Positions 52,084-60,273 of a stretch of DNA of 64,000 nt are shown in pieces. The notes beneath the pieces were generated by a model. That model saw nothing but the letters and a program-made list of their open reading frames with translations. It ran no database searches and was not told the DNA's origin. The DNA comes from Alphaproteobacteria bacterium (GTDB taxonomy: Bacteria > Pseudomonadota > Alphaproteobacteria > UBA6615), in the NCBI GenBank assembly GCA_039980135.1, contig JBDXCV010000013.1, forward strand, positions 62,001-126,000. The letters are read 5' to 3'. The first letter of the stretch is position 1, and the number at the start of each line of letters is the position of its first letter. Position numbers and translations under genes: made by a program.

Positions 52084-53658
52084 ATGGTCAATTATCCCCG
52101 TTGGGCGATTGTCGTGACAATCGTGATCGCGCTGCTCGGCCTCATCTACGCTTCGCCGAACTTCTTTCCGCAAGCGGATGAGGCTGTCGAGGCGTCCGGG
52201 GTTCTGCCTTCCCAGCGCATGAATTTGGGGCTCGACCTCCAGGGCGGCTCATCATTGCTGTTGTCGGTGGGCGTGGACACGGCCATTCGCGAAACCCTCG
52301 AATCTGTTGAGTCGACGGTCCGCCGTGAACTACGGCAACGGGGGTCGCGCATCGGGTATTCCGGCTTGCGTGTCGAGGGGAAGGCCATCGCGTTTACCTT
52401 GCGCGATGCCGCGGACGCCGAGGCAGCCCGTGACCGGCTTCGCAATCTCGAAGACGGATTCGAACTCGAGGTTACCGACGATGTGAACTTTCGTCTCGTG
52501 ATGTCGGAAGATGCCGAAGCGGCAAGACGTCAAAGCGCGGTCGAACAATCCATCGAGATCGTGCGCCGCCGCGTGGACGAAACCGGTGTGGCGGAACCCG
52601 TCATCCAACAACAGGGCCAGGACAGGATTTTGGTTCAGTTGCCGGGTATCAAGGATCCGGAGCGGATCAAGCGTTTGCTTGGCCAAACGGCGAAGCTGAA
52701 TTTCCATATGCTGGATGAATCCGTTTCCATCCAGGAAGCCGAAAACGGCAATCTGCCGGCGGGGTCGATGCTGCTCTTCAGCCCGGAAGAAGAAGGCCGC
52801 ATTCCCTATGTCGTCCGGCGAACGGTCGAGGTGGCCGGCGATCGTCTGGTCGACGCGCAACCGACCTTCCAGGACGGGCAACCCATCGTATCCTTCCGGT
52901 TCGACGCCGCCGGCGGTCGGCGCTTCGGGGAGTTGACGGCCGAGAATGTCGGCCGGCGTCTCGCCATCGTGCTCGACCGTGAGGTCGTCAGCGCGCCGCG
53001 CATTCAGACGGCCATTCTCGGCGGCAGCGGTATCATCACGGGCCGTTTCACGGTGCAGGAGGTCAACGACCTGTCGCTCGTCCTCCGGGCTGGTGCCTTG
53101 CCAGCACCGCTCACGGTGCTCGAGGAACGCACGGTCGGGCCGGGCCTCGGTGCGGATTCCATTGAAGCCGGAAAGATCGCCAGCATCATCGGACTGGCCG
53201 CCGTGGTGGTCTTCATCATCGTCAGCTACGGGCTGTTCGGCCTGATGGCGGCGATCGCGCTGTTGTTCAACCTGTCGCTGATCGTCGCGTTGCTCTCGGT
53301 CCTCCAGGCGACACTCACCTTGCCGGGCATCGCGGGGATCGTGTTGACCATCGGCATGGCGGTCGATGCGAACGTGCTCATACTCGAGCGGATCAAGGAA
53401 GAGGTACGCAACGGGCGGACGCCGATCTCGGCAATCGATGCCGGTTACAGGCGCGCGCTGACGACGATCATCGATTCGAACCTCACGACCCTAATCGCGG
53501 CGATCTTGCTGTTTCAGTTCGGCACGGGGCCGATCAAGGGGTTTGCGGTGACACTGTCCATCGGGATCATCACGTCCATGTTCACGGCCATGATGCTGAC
53601 CCGCCTTTTCATTGTCGTCTGGCTTCGTCGCCGGCGACCGCAAACCCTGCCGATCTAG
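52084..53658 (+). CDS. secD: Protein translocase subunit SecD
   Basis: This 524-residue RND-type protein has six membrane helices. The first precedes LGLDLQGGSSLLLSV, the conserved D1 motif. The periplasmic P1 region extends through QQQGQDRILVQLPGI, and the membrane core carries GAKALP-like RAGALPAPLTVLEERTVGP and GMAVDANVLILERIKEE, whose Asp conducts protons in SecDF. It uses the proton gradient to complete export. It lies 36 bases after yajC. Confidence 0.96.
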   Translation: MVNYPRWAIVVTIVIALLGLIYASPNFFPQADEAVEASGVLPSQRMNLGLDLQGGSSLLLSVGVDTAIRETLESVESTVRRELRQRGSRIGYSGLRVEGKAIAFTLRDAADAEAARDRLRNLEDGFELEVTDDVNFRLVMSEDAEAARRQSAVEQSIEIVRRRVDETGVAEPVIQQQGQDRILVQLPGIKDPERIKRLLGQTAKLNFHMLDESVSIQEAENGNLPAGSMLLFSPEEEGRIPYVVRRTVEVAGDRLVDAQPTFQDGQPIVSFRFDAAGGRRFGELTAENVGRRLAIVLDREVVSAPRIQTAILGGSGIITGRFTVQEVNDLSLVLRAGALPAPLTVLEERTVGPGLGADSIEAGKIASIIGLAAVVVFIIVSYGLFGLMAAIALLFNLSLIVALLSVLQATLTLPGIAGIVLTIGMAVDANVLILERIKEEVRNGRTPISAIDAGYRRALTTIIDSNLTTLIAAILLFQFGTGPIKGFAVTLSIGIITSMFTAMMLTRLFIVVWLRRRRPQTLPI

Positions 53659-53668
53659 GGGAAGTATC

Positions 53669-54637
53669 GTGCGTCTAAGTATCGTTCCCGCAAATACCAA
53701 TTTTGATTTCGTCGGCCGGCGCCGGCTGGCCTACCCGTTGTCGGCCTTGCTGATCATCCTCTCGATCGGGGCGTTTCTGGTCCAGGGCCTGAATTTCGGG
53801 ATCGATTTCCGCGGCGGCATCCTGGTCGAGATCAAGACCGAAGGTCCGGCCAACGTCGCCGAATTGCGGGCCACGGTCGGTGGTCTCGGGTTGGGAGAGG
53901 TGCAGGTTCAGGAATTTGGTGCACCCGACGACGTGCTGATCCGTATTCAGCAGCAGGACGGCGAAGAATCGGAACAACTTCAGGCAATCAATATTCTCAA
54001 GGACGCGCTTGGAGAACAGGTCTCGGAATATCGCCGGACCGAATTCGTCGGGCCGACGGTCGGGGCCGAACTCATCAGTTCGGCCATCTGGGCGGTCGTC
54101 CTCGCGATCGGCGCTATCCTGATCTACATCTGGTTTCGTTTCGAATGGCAGTTCGGCGTGGGGGCTGTGGTCGCGCTGACCCATGACGTGCTCACCACGA
54201 TCGGCCTGTTCGCGTTCACCCAACTGGAGTTCAACCTGGCGACCGTGGCCGCGATTCTGACCATCGCCGGTTATTCGATCAACGACACGGTCGTTATCTA
54301 TGACCGGGTGCGCGAAGAACTGCGCCGCTACAAGAAACTGGACATGCCGGCGGTGCTCAATCTGGCGGTCAACCGCACCCTGTCGCGTACCTTCATGACG
54401 AGTATCACGACGCTGATTGCGCTGGTGGCGCTGGCCATTTTCGGCGGATCGATCATCCGAGATTTCGCCTACGCGATGATCTGGGGCGTGATTATCGGCA
54501 CCTATTCGTCGGTGTTCATCGCGGTACCGGTTCTGCTCGCGCTCAACCTGAGCCGCGAAAGCCTGTCGGCGGGCCTGGACGAGAGCGAAGAGGCGGAACA
54601 GGACGCGTCAGCGGAAGACACGCCTGCCGACAAGTAG
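53669..54637 (+). CDS. secF: Protein translocase subunit SecF
   Basis: This encodes 322 residues from a GTG at 53669 that has AGGGGAAG just upstream; a longer in-frame reading overlaps secD. It has six helices, LNFGIDFRGGILVEIKT after the first, RRTEFVGPTVGAEL before the second, and GYSINDTVVIYDRVREELRR, the SecF signature containing the membrane Asp. The tail is acidic. It forms the SecDF complex with the preceding gene product. Confidence 0.95.
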   Translation: MRLSIVPANTNFDFVGRRRLAYPLSALLIILSIGAFLVQGLNFGIDFRGGILVEIKTEGPANVAELRATVGGLGLGEVQVQEFGAPDDVLIRIQQQDGEESEQLQAINILKDALGEQVSEYRRTEFVGPTVGAELISSAIWAVVLAIGAILIYIWFRFEWQFGVGAVVALTHDVLTTIGLFAFTQLEFNLATVAAILTIAGYSINDTVVIYDRVREELRRYKKLDMPAVLNLAVNRTLSRTFMTSITTLIALVALAIFGGSIIRDFAYAMIWGVIIGTYSSVFIAVPVLLALNLSRESLSAGLDESEEAEQDASAEDTPADK

Positions 54638-54638
54638 G

Positions 54639-55028
54639 ATGCCGGCCGAACCGACACCGCCGCCGAGCGCCTATCAGGTCGTCGAACGCTATGGCGCCGG
54701 CAAGTTCCGGATTTCGGGACAGGCATACCAAAGCTCGGTTCTGGTATTCCCCGAACGGACGATCGCATGGCCGGTCGCCGATTTTTCTGACATCGACGCC
54801 GCCGCGTTGGCGCCGGTCCTGGCCGAATCCCAGGCCTCGGACGGCATCGAATTGCTGCTGCTGGGGTGCGGGCCGCGCATGGCACTGGTGAACCAGGCGT
54901 TGCGGGCACCGCTGCGCGCGGCAGGGATTGTCATCGAACCGATGGACACCGGGGCCGCCGCGCGCACGTTCAACCTGCTTTTGTCGGAAGACAGGCGGGT
55001 TGCCGCCGCGTTGATCGTGCTGCCGTAG
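54639..55028 (+). CDS. Mth938-domain protein (NDUFAF3-like)
   Basis: This 129-residue protein has the Mth938/DUF498 fold: VVERYGAGKFRISGQAYQSSVLVFPER, then LLLLGCGPRMALVNQALRAPLRAAGIVIEPMDTGAAARTFNLLLSEDRRVAAALI. The mitochondrial member of the family, NDUFAF3, is a complex I assembly factor. It starts two bases after the secF stop, the usual alphaproteobacterial position. The bacterial function is untested; a role in complex I assembly or in membrane protein export is inference. Confidence 0.88.
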   Translation: MPAEPTPPPSAYQVVERYGAGKFRISGQAYQSSVLVFPERTIAWPVADFSDIDAAALAPVLAESQASDGIELLLLGCGPRMALVNQALRAPLRAAGIVIEPMDTGAAARTFNLLLSEDRRVAAALIVLP

Positions 55029-55080
55029 AGCGGGCCTCGCAGGCGTCAGACAGCAGAATCATCATGCGTGAACGCCAACG

Positions 55081-55104
55081 AAAACGGGGCCCCGAAGGGC
55101 CCCG
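55081..55104 (-). terminator. Strong intrinsic terminator (CGAA tetraloop)
   Basis: CGGGGCCC pairs perfectly over eight bases with GGGCCCCG around a four-base loop. On the minus strand it is followed by TTTTCG, so it ends the leftward PuuD-like gene 25 bases away. On the plus strand it may also reduce read-through from the secDF operon. Confidence 0.75.
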
Positions 55105-55128
55105 TAAACTTTGACTGTAGTCTATCGA

Positions 55129-55635
55129 TCAGAACGGCGGATTTTGTGCCGCAATCATGCCGTAGAGCATGGGGATCGAAAGCAGTGTGTTGGTGCGTGA
55201 GAACAGCATCGCCTTGCGGGCCGACTTCGGCTTCGCTTCGGCCGGTGCATCCACGATGCCCAGCGCGATCTTCTGATTTGGCCAGATCACGAACCAGACA
55301 TTGAAGGCCATGATGAGGCCGAACCACATCGCAATGCCGATCATCGCGCTGACAAAGCTGCCGTCGGTCAGACCGATGGCGAGCCAGCTGCCCAGCGTGC
55401 CCTGCATCCATGCGAGGATGAGGCCAAACAGGACCGTCGATGCCGCGCCCCAGCGAAACCAGAACAGGACCGCCGGCGCAATATGCTTGCCGATGGCCGG
55501 TTTCATCTCGTCGGGAATTTTCGGCATGGTCGGCACCTGGACAAAGTTCAGGTACCAGAGAAGCCCGATCCACATGACGCCGCTAATGACGTGCAGCACA
55601 CGAATCAGATGTAACAGGAAAGGATCGAATTCCAT
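55129..55635 (-). CDS. PuuD N-terminal-like (Urate_ox_N) membrane protein
   Basis: This 168-residue membrane protein has about four helices. LLHLIRVLHVISGVMWIGLLWYLNFVQVP at the start and MAFNVWFVIWPNQK later match the membrane domain of urate hydroxylase PuuD, including the His residues near the first helix. Full PuuD has about twice as many helices plus a cytochrome c domain, both missing here, so urate oxidation cannot be assumed. An AAGGGAG ribosome site is eight bases before the ATG. A 31-residue membrane protein gene lies 21 bases upstream. Confidence 0.75.
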   Translation of the reverse strand: MEFDPFLLHLIRVLHVISGVMWIGLLWYLNFVQVPTMPKIPDEMKPAIGKHIAPAVLFWFRWGAASTVLFGLILAWMQGTLGSWLAIGLTDGSFVSAMIGIAMWFGLIMAFNVWFVIWPNQKIALGIVDAPAEAKPKSARKAMLFSRTNTLLSIPMLYGMIAAQNPPF

Positions 55636-55656
55636 TTTTGTATCTCCCTTCCGCGC

Positions 55657-55752
55657 CTAACTGGCGATCGCTTGAGCAACGAGCACCATGATGACGGTCA
55701 GCACGACCCCCAGCACGACAGTCATATGCAGTGATTCCAATGGGTTTTTCAT
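55657..55752 (-). CDS. 31-residue single-helix membrane protein
   Basis: This short frame starts at an ATG preceded by a strong AGAGGGGG ribosome site about seven bases upstream. It encodes 31 residues with a polar start (MKNPLESLHM) and one hydrophobic helix (TVVLGVVLTVIMVLVAQAIA). The stop is 21 bases before the start of the PuuD-like gene, with its own ribosome site, so the two look like one transcript. I know no family. The strong ribosome site, hydrophobic pattern and spacing argue for a real gene. Confidence 0.6.
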   Translation of the reverse strand: MKNPLESLHMTVVLGVVLTVIMVLVAQAIAS

Positions 55753-55853
55753 AGTATCCCCCTCTGCAAGAACCCGAATCGGACTATAGCAAATTCATTG
55801 CGCCGATCCTACGCGAGACACGAAATACCCGATCAGCGCGGGTGAGGGTGCCC

Positions 55854-56696
55854 ATGAGCCACACGGCGAGCGAACGATATTGTCTGGATGAGGTGCGCCG
55901 GCACGACCATGACCGGTACCTGACGGCGCTGTTTCTGCCGGCGGATCGTCGCGCGGCGGCCCTGGCACTCTATGCGTTCAATCTGGAAATTGCCCGCACC
56001 CGGGAGATCGTCAGCGAACCCCTGCTGGGTCAGATCCGGCTGCAATGGTGGCGCGAGACGATCGAGGGAATATTCGAAGGTACGCCGCGCGAGCACCCGG
56101 TCGTGGACGCACTGGATGTCGCCATCCGCCTGCATGATCTGCCCCGTGACCGGATCGAGGCGATGATCGACGCCCGCGAGGCCGATCTCGACGATGCGCC
56201 GCCAGGCGATCTCCACACACTCGAAACCTATGCCCGGGAAACATCCGGGGCGTTGTCGGCACTCGTCATGCGTTGTCTTGCGGGCAGCAATGATACCGCT
56301 CTTGACGCCGCGCGGCTCGCCGGCACCGCGTGGGCGATCATCGGGCTGGCGCGCGCGGTGGGCTTTCATGCCCAGACCCAACGTCTCTACATTCCCGAAG
56401 ATTTACTCAGCGAATACGAAGTCGAGCGACGGCGGCTGTTCGATCTCAAACCATCGGCGGGGCTGAACCGGGCCATCGAAGTCATGATCATGCGCGCGGA
56501 TGAACTGTTGCATGAGGCACGTTCATGTTCGGGAGATATTCCGAAAACCGCACGTCGCGGGCTGTTGCTGGGCGTCCTCGGGGACCGGCACATCGCTGCC
56601 ATTCGAAAGGCCGGGTTTGATCCCTTTGCCATTCCGGCCGCGCACCCCCCGCCGGCGATTCGGCTCGCCTGGGCCGCGTGGCGCGGCAGATACTAG
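55854..56696 (+). CDS. Squalene/phytoene synthase-fold protein (NDUFAF6-like)
   Basis: This protein of about 280 residues has the all-helical isoprenoid synthase fold: CLDEVRRHDHDRYLTALFLP, then ALYAFNLEIARTREIV, GQIRLQWWRE and TAWAIIGLARAVG. The catalytic Asp-rich motifs of true synthases are changed: the first (DELVD in phytoene synthase) reads EIART here. That matches the NDUFAF6 group of complex I assembly factors rather than an enzyme. ATG at 55854 has GAGGGTG six bases before; a GTG at 55842 is less likely. It lies close to the NDUFAF3-like gene. Confidence 0.82.
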   Translation: MSHTASERYCLDEVRRHDHDRYLTALFLPADRRAAALALYAFNLEIARTREIVSEPLLGQIRLQWWRETIEGIFEGTPREHPVVDALDVAIRLHDLPRDRIEAMIDAREADLDDAPPGDLHTLETYARETSGALSALVMRCLAGSNDTALDAARLAGTAWAIIGLARAVGFHAQTQRLYIPEDLLSEYEVERRRLFDLKPSAGLNRAIEVMIMRADELLHEARSCSGDIPKTARRGLLLGVLGDRHIAAIRKAGFDPFAIPAAHPPPAIRLAWAAWRGRY

Positions 56697-56702
56697 CAAT
56701 CG

Positions 56703-57128
56703 CTATGCCGGATCAGGCGGCCCCTTGAGTTCGACGATGTTGCCCTCGGGGTCTTTCAGATAAACGCTCGGCCCGGTGCCTTCGGCACCATAGCGTGGAC
56801 CTTCCTCGACGATCTCGATGCCATGTTCCGCAATATAGGCGTGCAGTGCGGCATCGTCGAAATGATCGATCTGAATGGCGAAGTGATCGAGATTGCGGCC
56901 CTCCACACCCGGCGCCGCGCCGCCTTTCAGGCCCAGTACGCCATCAACGGTGATCAGATCGATCAGATGGCGGCCTGCGCGCAGTTGCAGCAGGTCGGCT
57001 TCCTTGTTGTGCCGGTCGACGGTGCAGCCGAGCAGATCGCAATAGAAATGGGTCATGGCATCCAGATCGACACACCGTATAACCAGATGATCGAGACCTA
57101 TCATCGAGAAGGGGGCGTTCGAGGTCAT
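56703..57128 (-). CDS. VOC-family protein (glyoxalase-like)
   Basis: This 141-residue single VOC module pair contains IGLDHLVIRCVDLDAMTHFYCDLLGC at the start, LDHFAIQIDHFDDAALHAYI in the middle and the terminal GPSVYLKDPEGNIVELKG. The candidate metal ligands are His in LDHLV, His in LDHFA and Glu in NIVEL, all present, so a metal-dependent lyase or dioxygenase is possible. The substrate is unknown. It overlaps the upstream methyltransferase by four bases. Confidence 0.87.
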   Translation of the reverse strand: MTSNAPFSMIGLDHLVIRCVDLDAMTHFYCDLLGCTVDRHNKEADLLQLRAGRHLIDLITVDGVLGLKGGAAPGVEGRNLDHFAIQIDHFDDAALHAYIAEHGIEIVEEGPRYGAEGTGPSVYLKDPEGNIVELKGPPDPA

Positions 57129-57769
57129 ATGTCACCCTTTCTTCGTGCCCTAAGACGAATAACGACGGCCGGGCCGCCATGGCGTTCACTCGCCGGCAGC
57201 TCGGTCTTGAATGTCTCAAGATACTCGATGTCGAGAAGATCATCGAAATCGGCGCGTAGCCCGTCTTCCGTGAACATCATGCGTGTGTCTTTCGGTCCGC
57301 CCTTGCCGTAGCCCAGATGATCGGGTGTGAAACCTTCCAGCAACATGAGGCCACCCGGCTTGAGTGTCTGCGCCAACTTGCGATGCACCGCTGTGCTGTC
57401 GCCGGGACCGACATGCAGGAATGCGAGCACGACGACGTCGAACTTCTCTGCCGGTACTTCCCAATCACGCAGATCGGCTACTTCCGATTTTATCGTGACA
57501 CCGCGCGACGCTGCGAGATTCTGTGCTTTCTCGACTCCCACCGGTGAGGCGTCCACACTCGTGACACGGAGGCCGCGTTCGGCCAGCCAGACGCCGTTGC
57601 GCCCTTCGCCGTCGCCTGGCAGAAATGCCGCCATCCCCGGTTTCAGGAGTTTGCTGTTTTCTGCAAGCCACTGGTTCGGCTCCTTCCCGAAGACAAGGTC
57701 ATCGCTGACATAACGCTCGTCCCAGAAATCTCCGGGTCTGTCTCGAGGGTGGGACGGGTCGCGCGCCAA
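57125..57769 (-). CDS. Class I SAM-dependent methyltransferase
   Basis: This methyltransferase has about 214 residues. It has FWDERYVSDDLVFGKEPNQWLAEN, the SAM motif region AAFLPGDGEGRNGVWLAERG, then VTSVDASPVGVEKAQ and FDVVVLAFLHVGP. It resembles the TehB/thiopurine methyltransferase-like group of small-molecule methylases. A TTG at 57769 just after the trmFO stop is my start; an ATG at 57805 would read 36 bases into trmFO without a ribosome site. The substrate is unknown. Confidence 0.78.
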   Translation of the reverse strand: MARDPSHPRDRPGDFWDERYVSDDLVFGKEPNQWLAENSKLLKPGMAAFLPGDGEGRNGVWLAERGLRVTSVDASPVGVEKAQNLAASRGVTIKSEVADLRDWEVPAEKFDVVVLAFLHVGPGDSTAVHRKLAQTLKPGGLMLLEGFTPDHLGYGKGGPKDTRMMFTEDGLRADFDDLLDIEYLETFKTELPASERHGGPAVVIRLRARRKGDI

Positions 57770-57771
57770 GA

Positions 57772-59157
57772 CTATTCCGCTGCCACGGGTGTGTCGCTGA
57801 ACCATACTGCGATATCGGATAACGCACGACGCGACATCAGTCGCCGGCGTTCCTTCTTGCGTTCCTTGCGTTTGATATCTGCCAGCGCGCCGTCTTCCAG
57901 CGGCGGGATCAATCCGAAGTTCACGTTCATCGGCTGGAACGTTTCGTCATCCGCACCGCCGGTCACATGGGCCAGCAGCGCACCATGGGCGGTCGTGTCC
58001 GGCGGCGGTGTGACCGGTTCACCCTGGCGCTCGGCGGCGGCGAAGCGTCCGGCGAGCAGCCCCATGGCCGCGCTCTCCACATAGCCCTCGACGCCGGTGA
58101 CCTGACCGGCGAAACGCATTCGGGGTTGCGCCTTGAGCCGCAGGGTCCCGTCGAGCAGGCGCGGCGAGTTCATGAAGGTGTTGCGGTGAATGCCGCCAAG
58201 CCGCGCGAACTCCGCGTTCTCCAGGCCCGGGATCGTCTTGAATATCTCCTGCTGGGGGCCGTAGCGCAGCTTGGTCTGGAAACCGACCATGTTGAAAAGC
58301 GTGCCCAGCGCGTTGTCCTGGCGCAACTGGACCACCGCATGGGCGCGGCCGCCGGTACGCGGGTCGGTGAGCCCGACCGGTTTCATGGGGCCGAAGCGCA
58401 ATGTGTCGCGCCCGCGCGACGCCATCACCTCGATCGGCAGACAACCCTCGAAATACGGTGTGTTTTTCTCCCATTCATGGAAATCGACCTTGTCGGCGAC
58501 CAGCAGGGCATCGATGAAGCCCTCGAACTGGGTCTCGTCCATGGGGCAATTGATGTAGTCCTTTCCGGTGCCGCCCGGGCCCGGCTTGTCGTAGCGCGAC
58601 TGAAACCAGGCGATATCCATATCGATACTGTCGGCATGAACGATCGGCGCGATCGCGTCGAAGAAGGCGAGGTTTTCCTCGCCCGTCAGGTCGATGATCG
58701 CCGTACTCAGATCCGGCGAAGTGAGGGGCCCCGTCGCGACGATGACATTGTCCCAATCGGCCGGTGGCAGGCCGGCGACCTCGCCACGTTCCACTTCAAT
58801 CAACGGATGATCGGCGATGGCCGCGCTGACCTGTGCGGCGAAGGCTTCGCGATCAACGGCAAGCGCGCTGCCGGCGGGTACCCGGTTCGCATCCGCGGCC
58901 GCAATGATAAGCGAGCCCATGATACGCATCTCGGCATGCAGGATACCGACCGCGTTTCCTTCGGCATCGTCGGACCGGAACGAGTTGGAGCAGACCAGCT
59001 CCGCCAACTGGTCGGTCTGATGGGCATCCGTCGACCGGTCGGGTCGCATTTCATGCAGGATCACGGGCACCTGCGCCCGCGCCAATTGCCATGCGGCCTC
59101 GCTGCCCGCGAGGCCGCCGCCCACCACATGTACCGGCGATATGTTCGTATTGCTCAT
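57772..59157 (-). CDS. trmFO: Methylenetetrahydrofolate-tRNA-(uracil-5-)-methyltransferase TrmFO
   Basis: This 461-residue FAD-dependent enzyme has the dinucleotide motif [18 protein letters not shown], then [25 protein letters not shown] and [20 protein letters not shown], and [20 protein letters not shown] near the C-terminus. All are TrmFO-specific and distinguish it from GidA/MnmG. It forms ribothymidine at position 54 of tRNAs using methylenetetrahydrofolate. It is complete; the 5' gap to the next divergent gene is about 130 bases. Confidence 0.94.
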   Translation of the reverse strand: MSNTNISPVHVVGGGLAGSEAAWQLARAQVPVILHEMRPDRSTDAHQTDQLAELVCSNSFRSDDAEGNAVGILHAEMRIMGSLIIAAADANRVPAGSALAVDREAFAAQVSAAIADHPLIEVERGEVAGLPPADWDNVIVATGPLTSPDLSTAIIDLTGEENLAFFDAIAPIVHADSIDMDIAWFQSRYDKPGPGGTGKDYINCPMDETQFEGFIDALLVADKVDFHEWEKNTPYFEGCLPIEVMASRGRDTLRFGPMKPVGLTDPRTGGRAHAVVQLRQDNALGTLFNMVGFQTKLRYGPQQEIFKTIPGLENAEFARLGGIHRNTFMNSPRLLDGTLRLKAQPRMRFAGQVTGVEGYVESAAMGLLAGRFAAAERQGEPVTPPPDTTAHGALLAHVTGGADDETFQPMNVNFGLIPPLEDGALADIKRKERKKERRRLMSRRALSDIAVWFSDTPVAAE

Positions 59158-59286
59158 GGGTCAGGACATAGCGATCCGGGCGGGCGAAGGCAATTGCGCC
59201 CTGCACACGGCAACCGCATCGTGATTTGACGCCGTGCCCGACCGGTGCAACGGTTTCGGCTCCAACGCACATGCGGGAGACATCCG

Positions 59287-60096
59287 ATGCGTAAACTCGG
59301 ACTCATGGCAATTTTCGCGGTTCCCTTTCTTGCAGGCGCACTGGCAACGTCACCGTTGCACGCAGACCCGCAAATGCTCGGCGTCATCCAGACGGCGTCG
59401 GCCGTCCCGCTGCACTGCGCGGATGGCAAATGCACCGCTGAACTGTCCTCGATCTGCCTCCACGAAGAGCGTGCGACACCGACTTCCGGCCACCCCTATA
59501 CCGCCTTGAACGCGGAAGCAATCACGGTCACGGGGACCCGCGCCGACGGGAGCCAGATCTCGCTTGACGCGGCCGATGTGCTCAAATTCGCCGCGTCTCG
59601 GGGGTTTCACACCGTGCGTGTCGATGTACCCGATAAGGTCCGCCATGCTCATGGGCTCGTCGCGCTCGCGGTGAAGGTCGACGCGCCCCTGACCCTCGTT
59701 CCGGAAAAAACCGGTGCCGACAGCGGCGATCCCCTGACTGCAGCCGACATCCAGCTCGGTGCCGGGCCCATGCGCGCGACAGCGGCCGCCATTGTCGACC
59801 GGAACGGCGACGCGATGCATGCGGGGCAGATTCTTGCGCGATTGGTCGATGCCCTGCCGCGTCACGGACGCGCCGGGACCGACGCCCGTGCGACCCTCTG
59901 GGACACCGCGGCCGTCAACCATATCCCCAGCCATTCCCGGACCGGCGTCCATACGGCGCGCACGGCCTACAACCGTTGTTATCGCCAGACCCGGATTGGT
60001 GATAAGAACTTGCGCGGCTGCCTCGCCGAGGCCCATGACGGGATGGTCCTCGACCTGAACGAGAAGTACTGGGACGCGGTGAAGGCCGGCAGTTGA
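59287..60096 (+). CDS. Exported protein of unknown function
   Basis: This encodes 269 residues from the ATG at 59287, with GGGAG seven bases upstream. The signal peptide (LGLMAIFAVPFLAGALATSPLHA) is clear. The mature part has a Cys pair near residues 44 and 49 (LHCADGKCTAEL) and two further cysteines near the end (NRCYRQ and RGCLAEAH), so disulfides are likely in the periplasm. No known domain is recognised. It stands alone, divergent from trmFO and before a palindromic repeat. Confidence 0.78.
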   Translation: MRKLGLMAIFAVPFLAGALATSPLHADPQMLGVIQTASAVPLHCADGKCTAELSSICLHEERATPTSGHPYTALNAEAITVTGTRADGSQISLDAADVLKFAASRGFHTVRVDVPDKVRHAHGLVALAVKVDAPLTLVPEKTGADSGDPLTAADIQLGAGPMRATAAAIVDRNGDAMHAGQILARLVDALPRHGRAGTDARATLWDTAAVNHIPSHSRTGVHTARTAYNRCYRQTRIGDKNLRGCLAEAHDGMVLDLNEKYWDAVKAGS

Positions 60097-60110
60097 TCAA
60101 GCCGAGCCGC

Positions 60111-60225
60111 TTCGAGACGCGCATCTTCAATGCACGCCTCAGCATTATGTTTATGAATGCAGGCACCTGCTCCTGAAATCGGCGATTCTCACCCTGAGGA
60201 GCGGGCGAAGCCTGCGTCCCGAAGG
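60111..60225. repeat. Imperfect inverted repeat in intergenic region
   Basis: A left arm at 60111-60145 (starting TTCGAGACGC and ending CCTCAGCAT) and a right arm at 60191-60225 (starting ACCCTGAGGA and ending CCCGAAGGA) are imperfect reverse complements, separated by 45 bases. It fills most of the gap between the exported-protein gene and the flavin oxidoreductase gene. It resembles dispersed CTTCGAGAC/CCTCAGGAT elements common in alphaproteobacterial genomes. Confidence 0.6.
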
Positions 60226-60273
60226 AGCCTGGCAACGCTGTCCCGTGCTTCTGTACTTCGCTAGGTTGTTTCC

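Noticed and set aside
55129-55635. PuuD-like gene as a true urate hydroxylase feeding the allantoin/oxalurate genes at 8-12 kb
   Set aside because: It lacks the second membrane half and the cytochrome c domain and lies more than 40 kb from those genes, so the link is unsupported.
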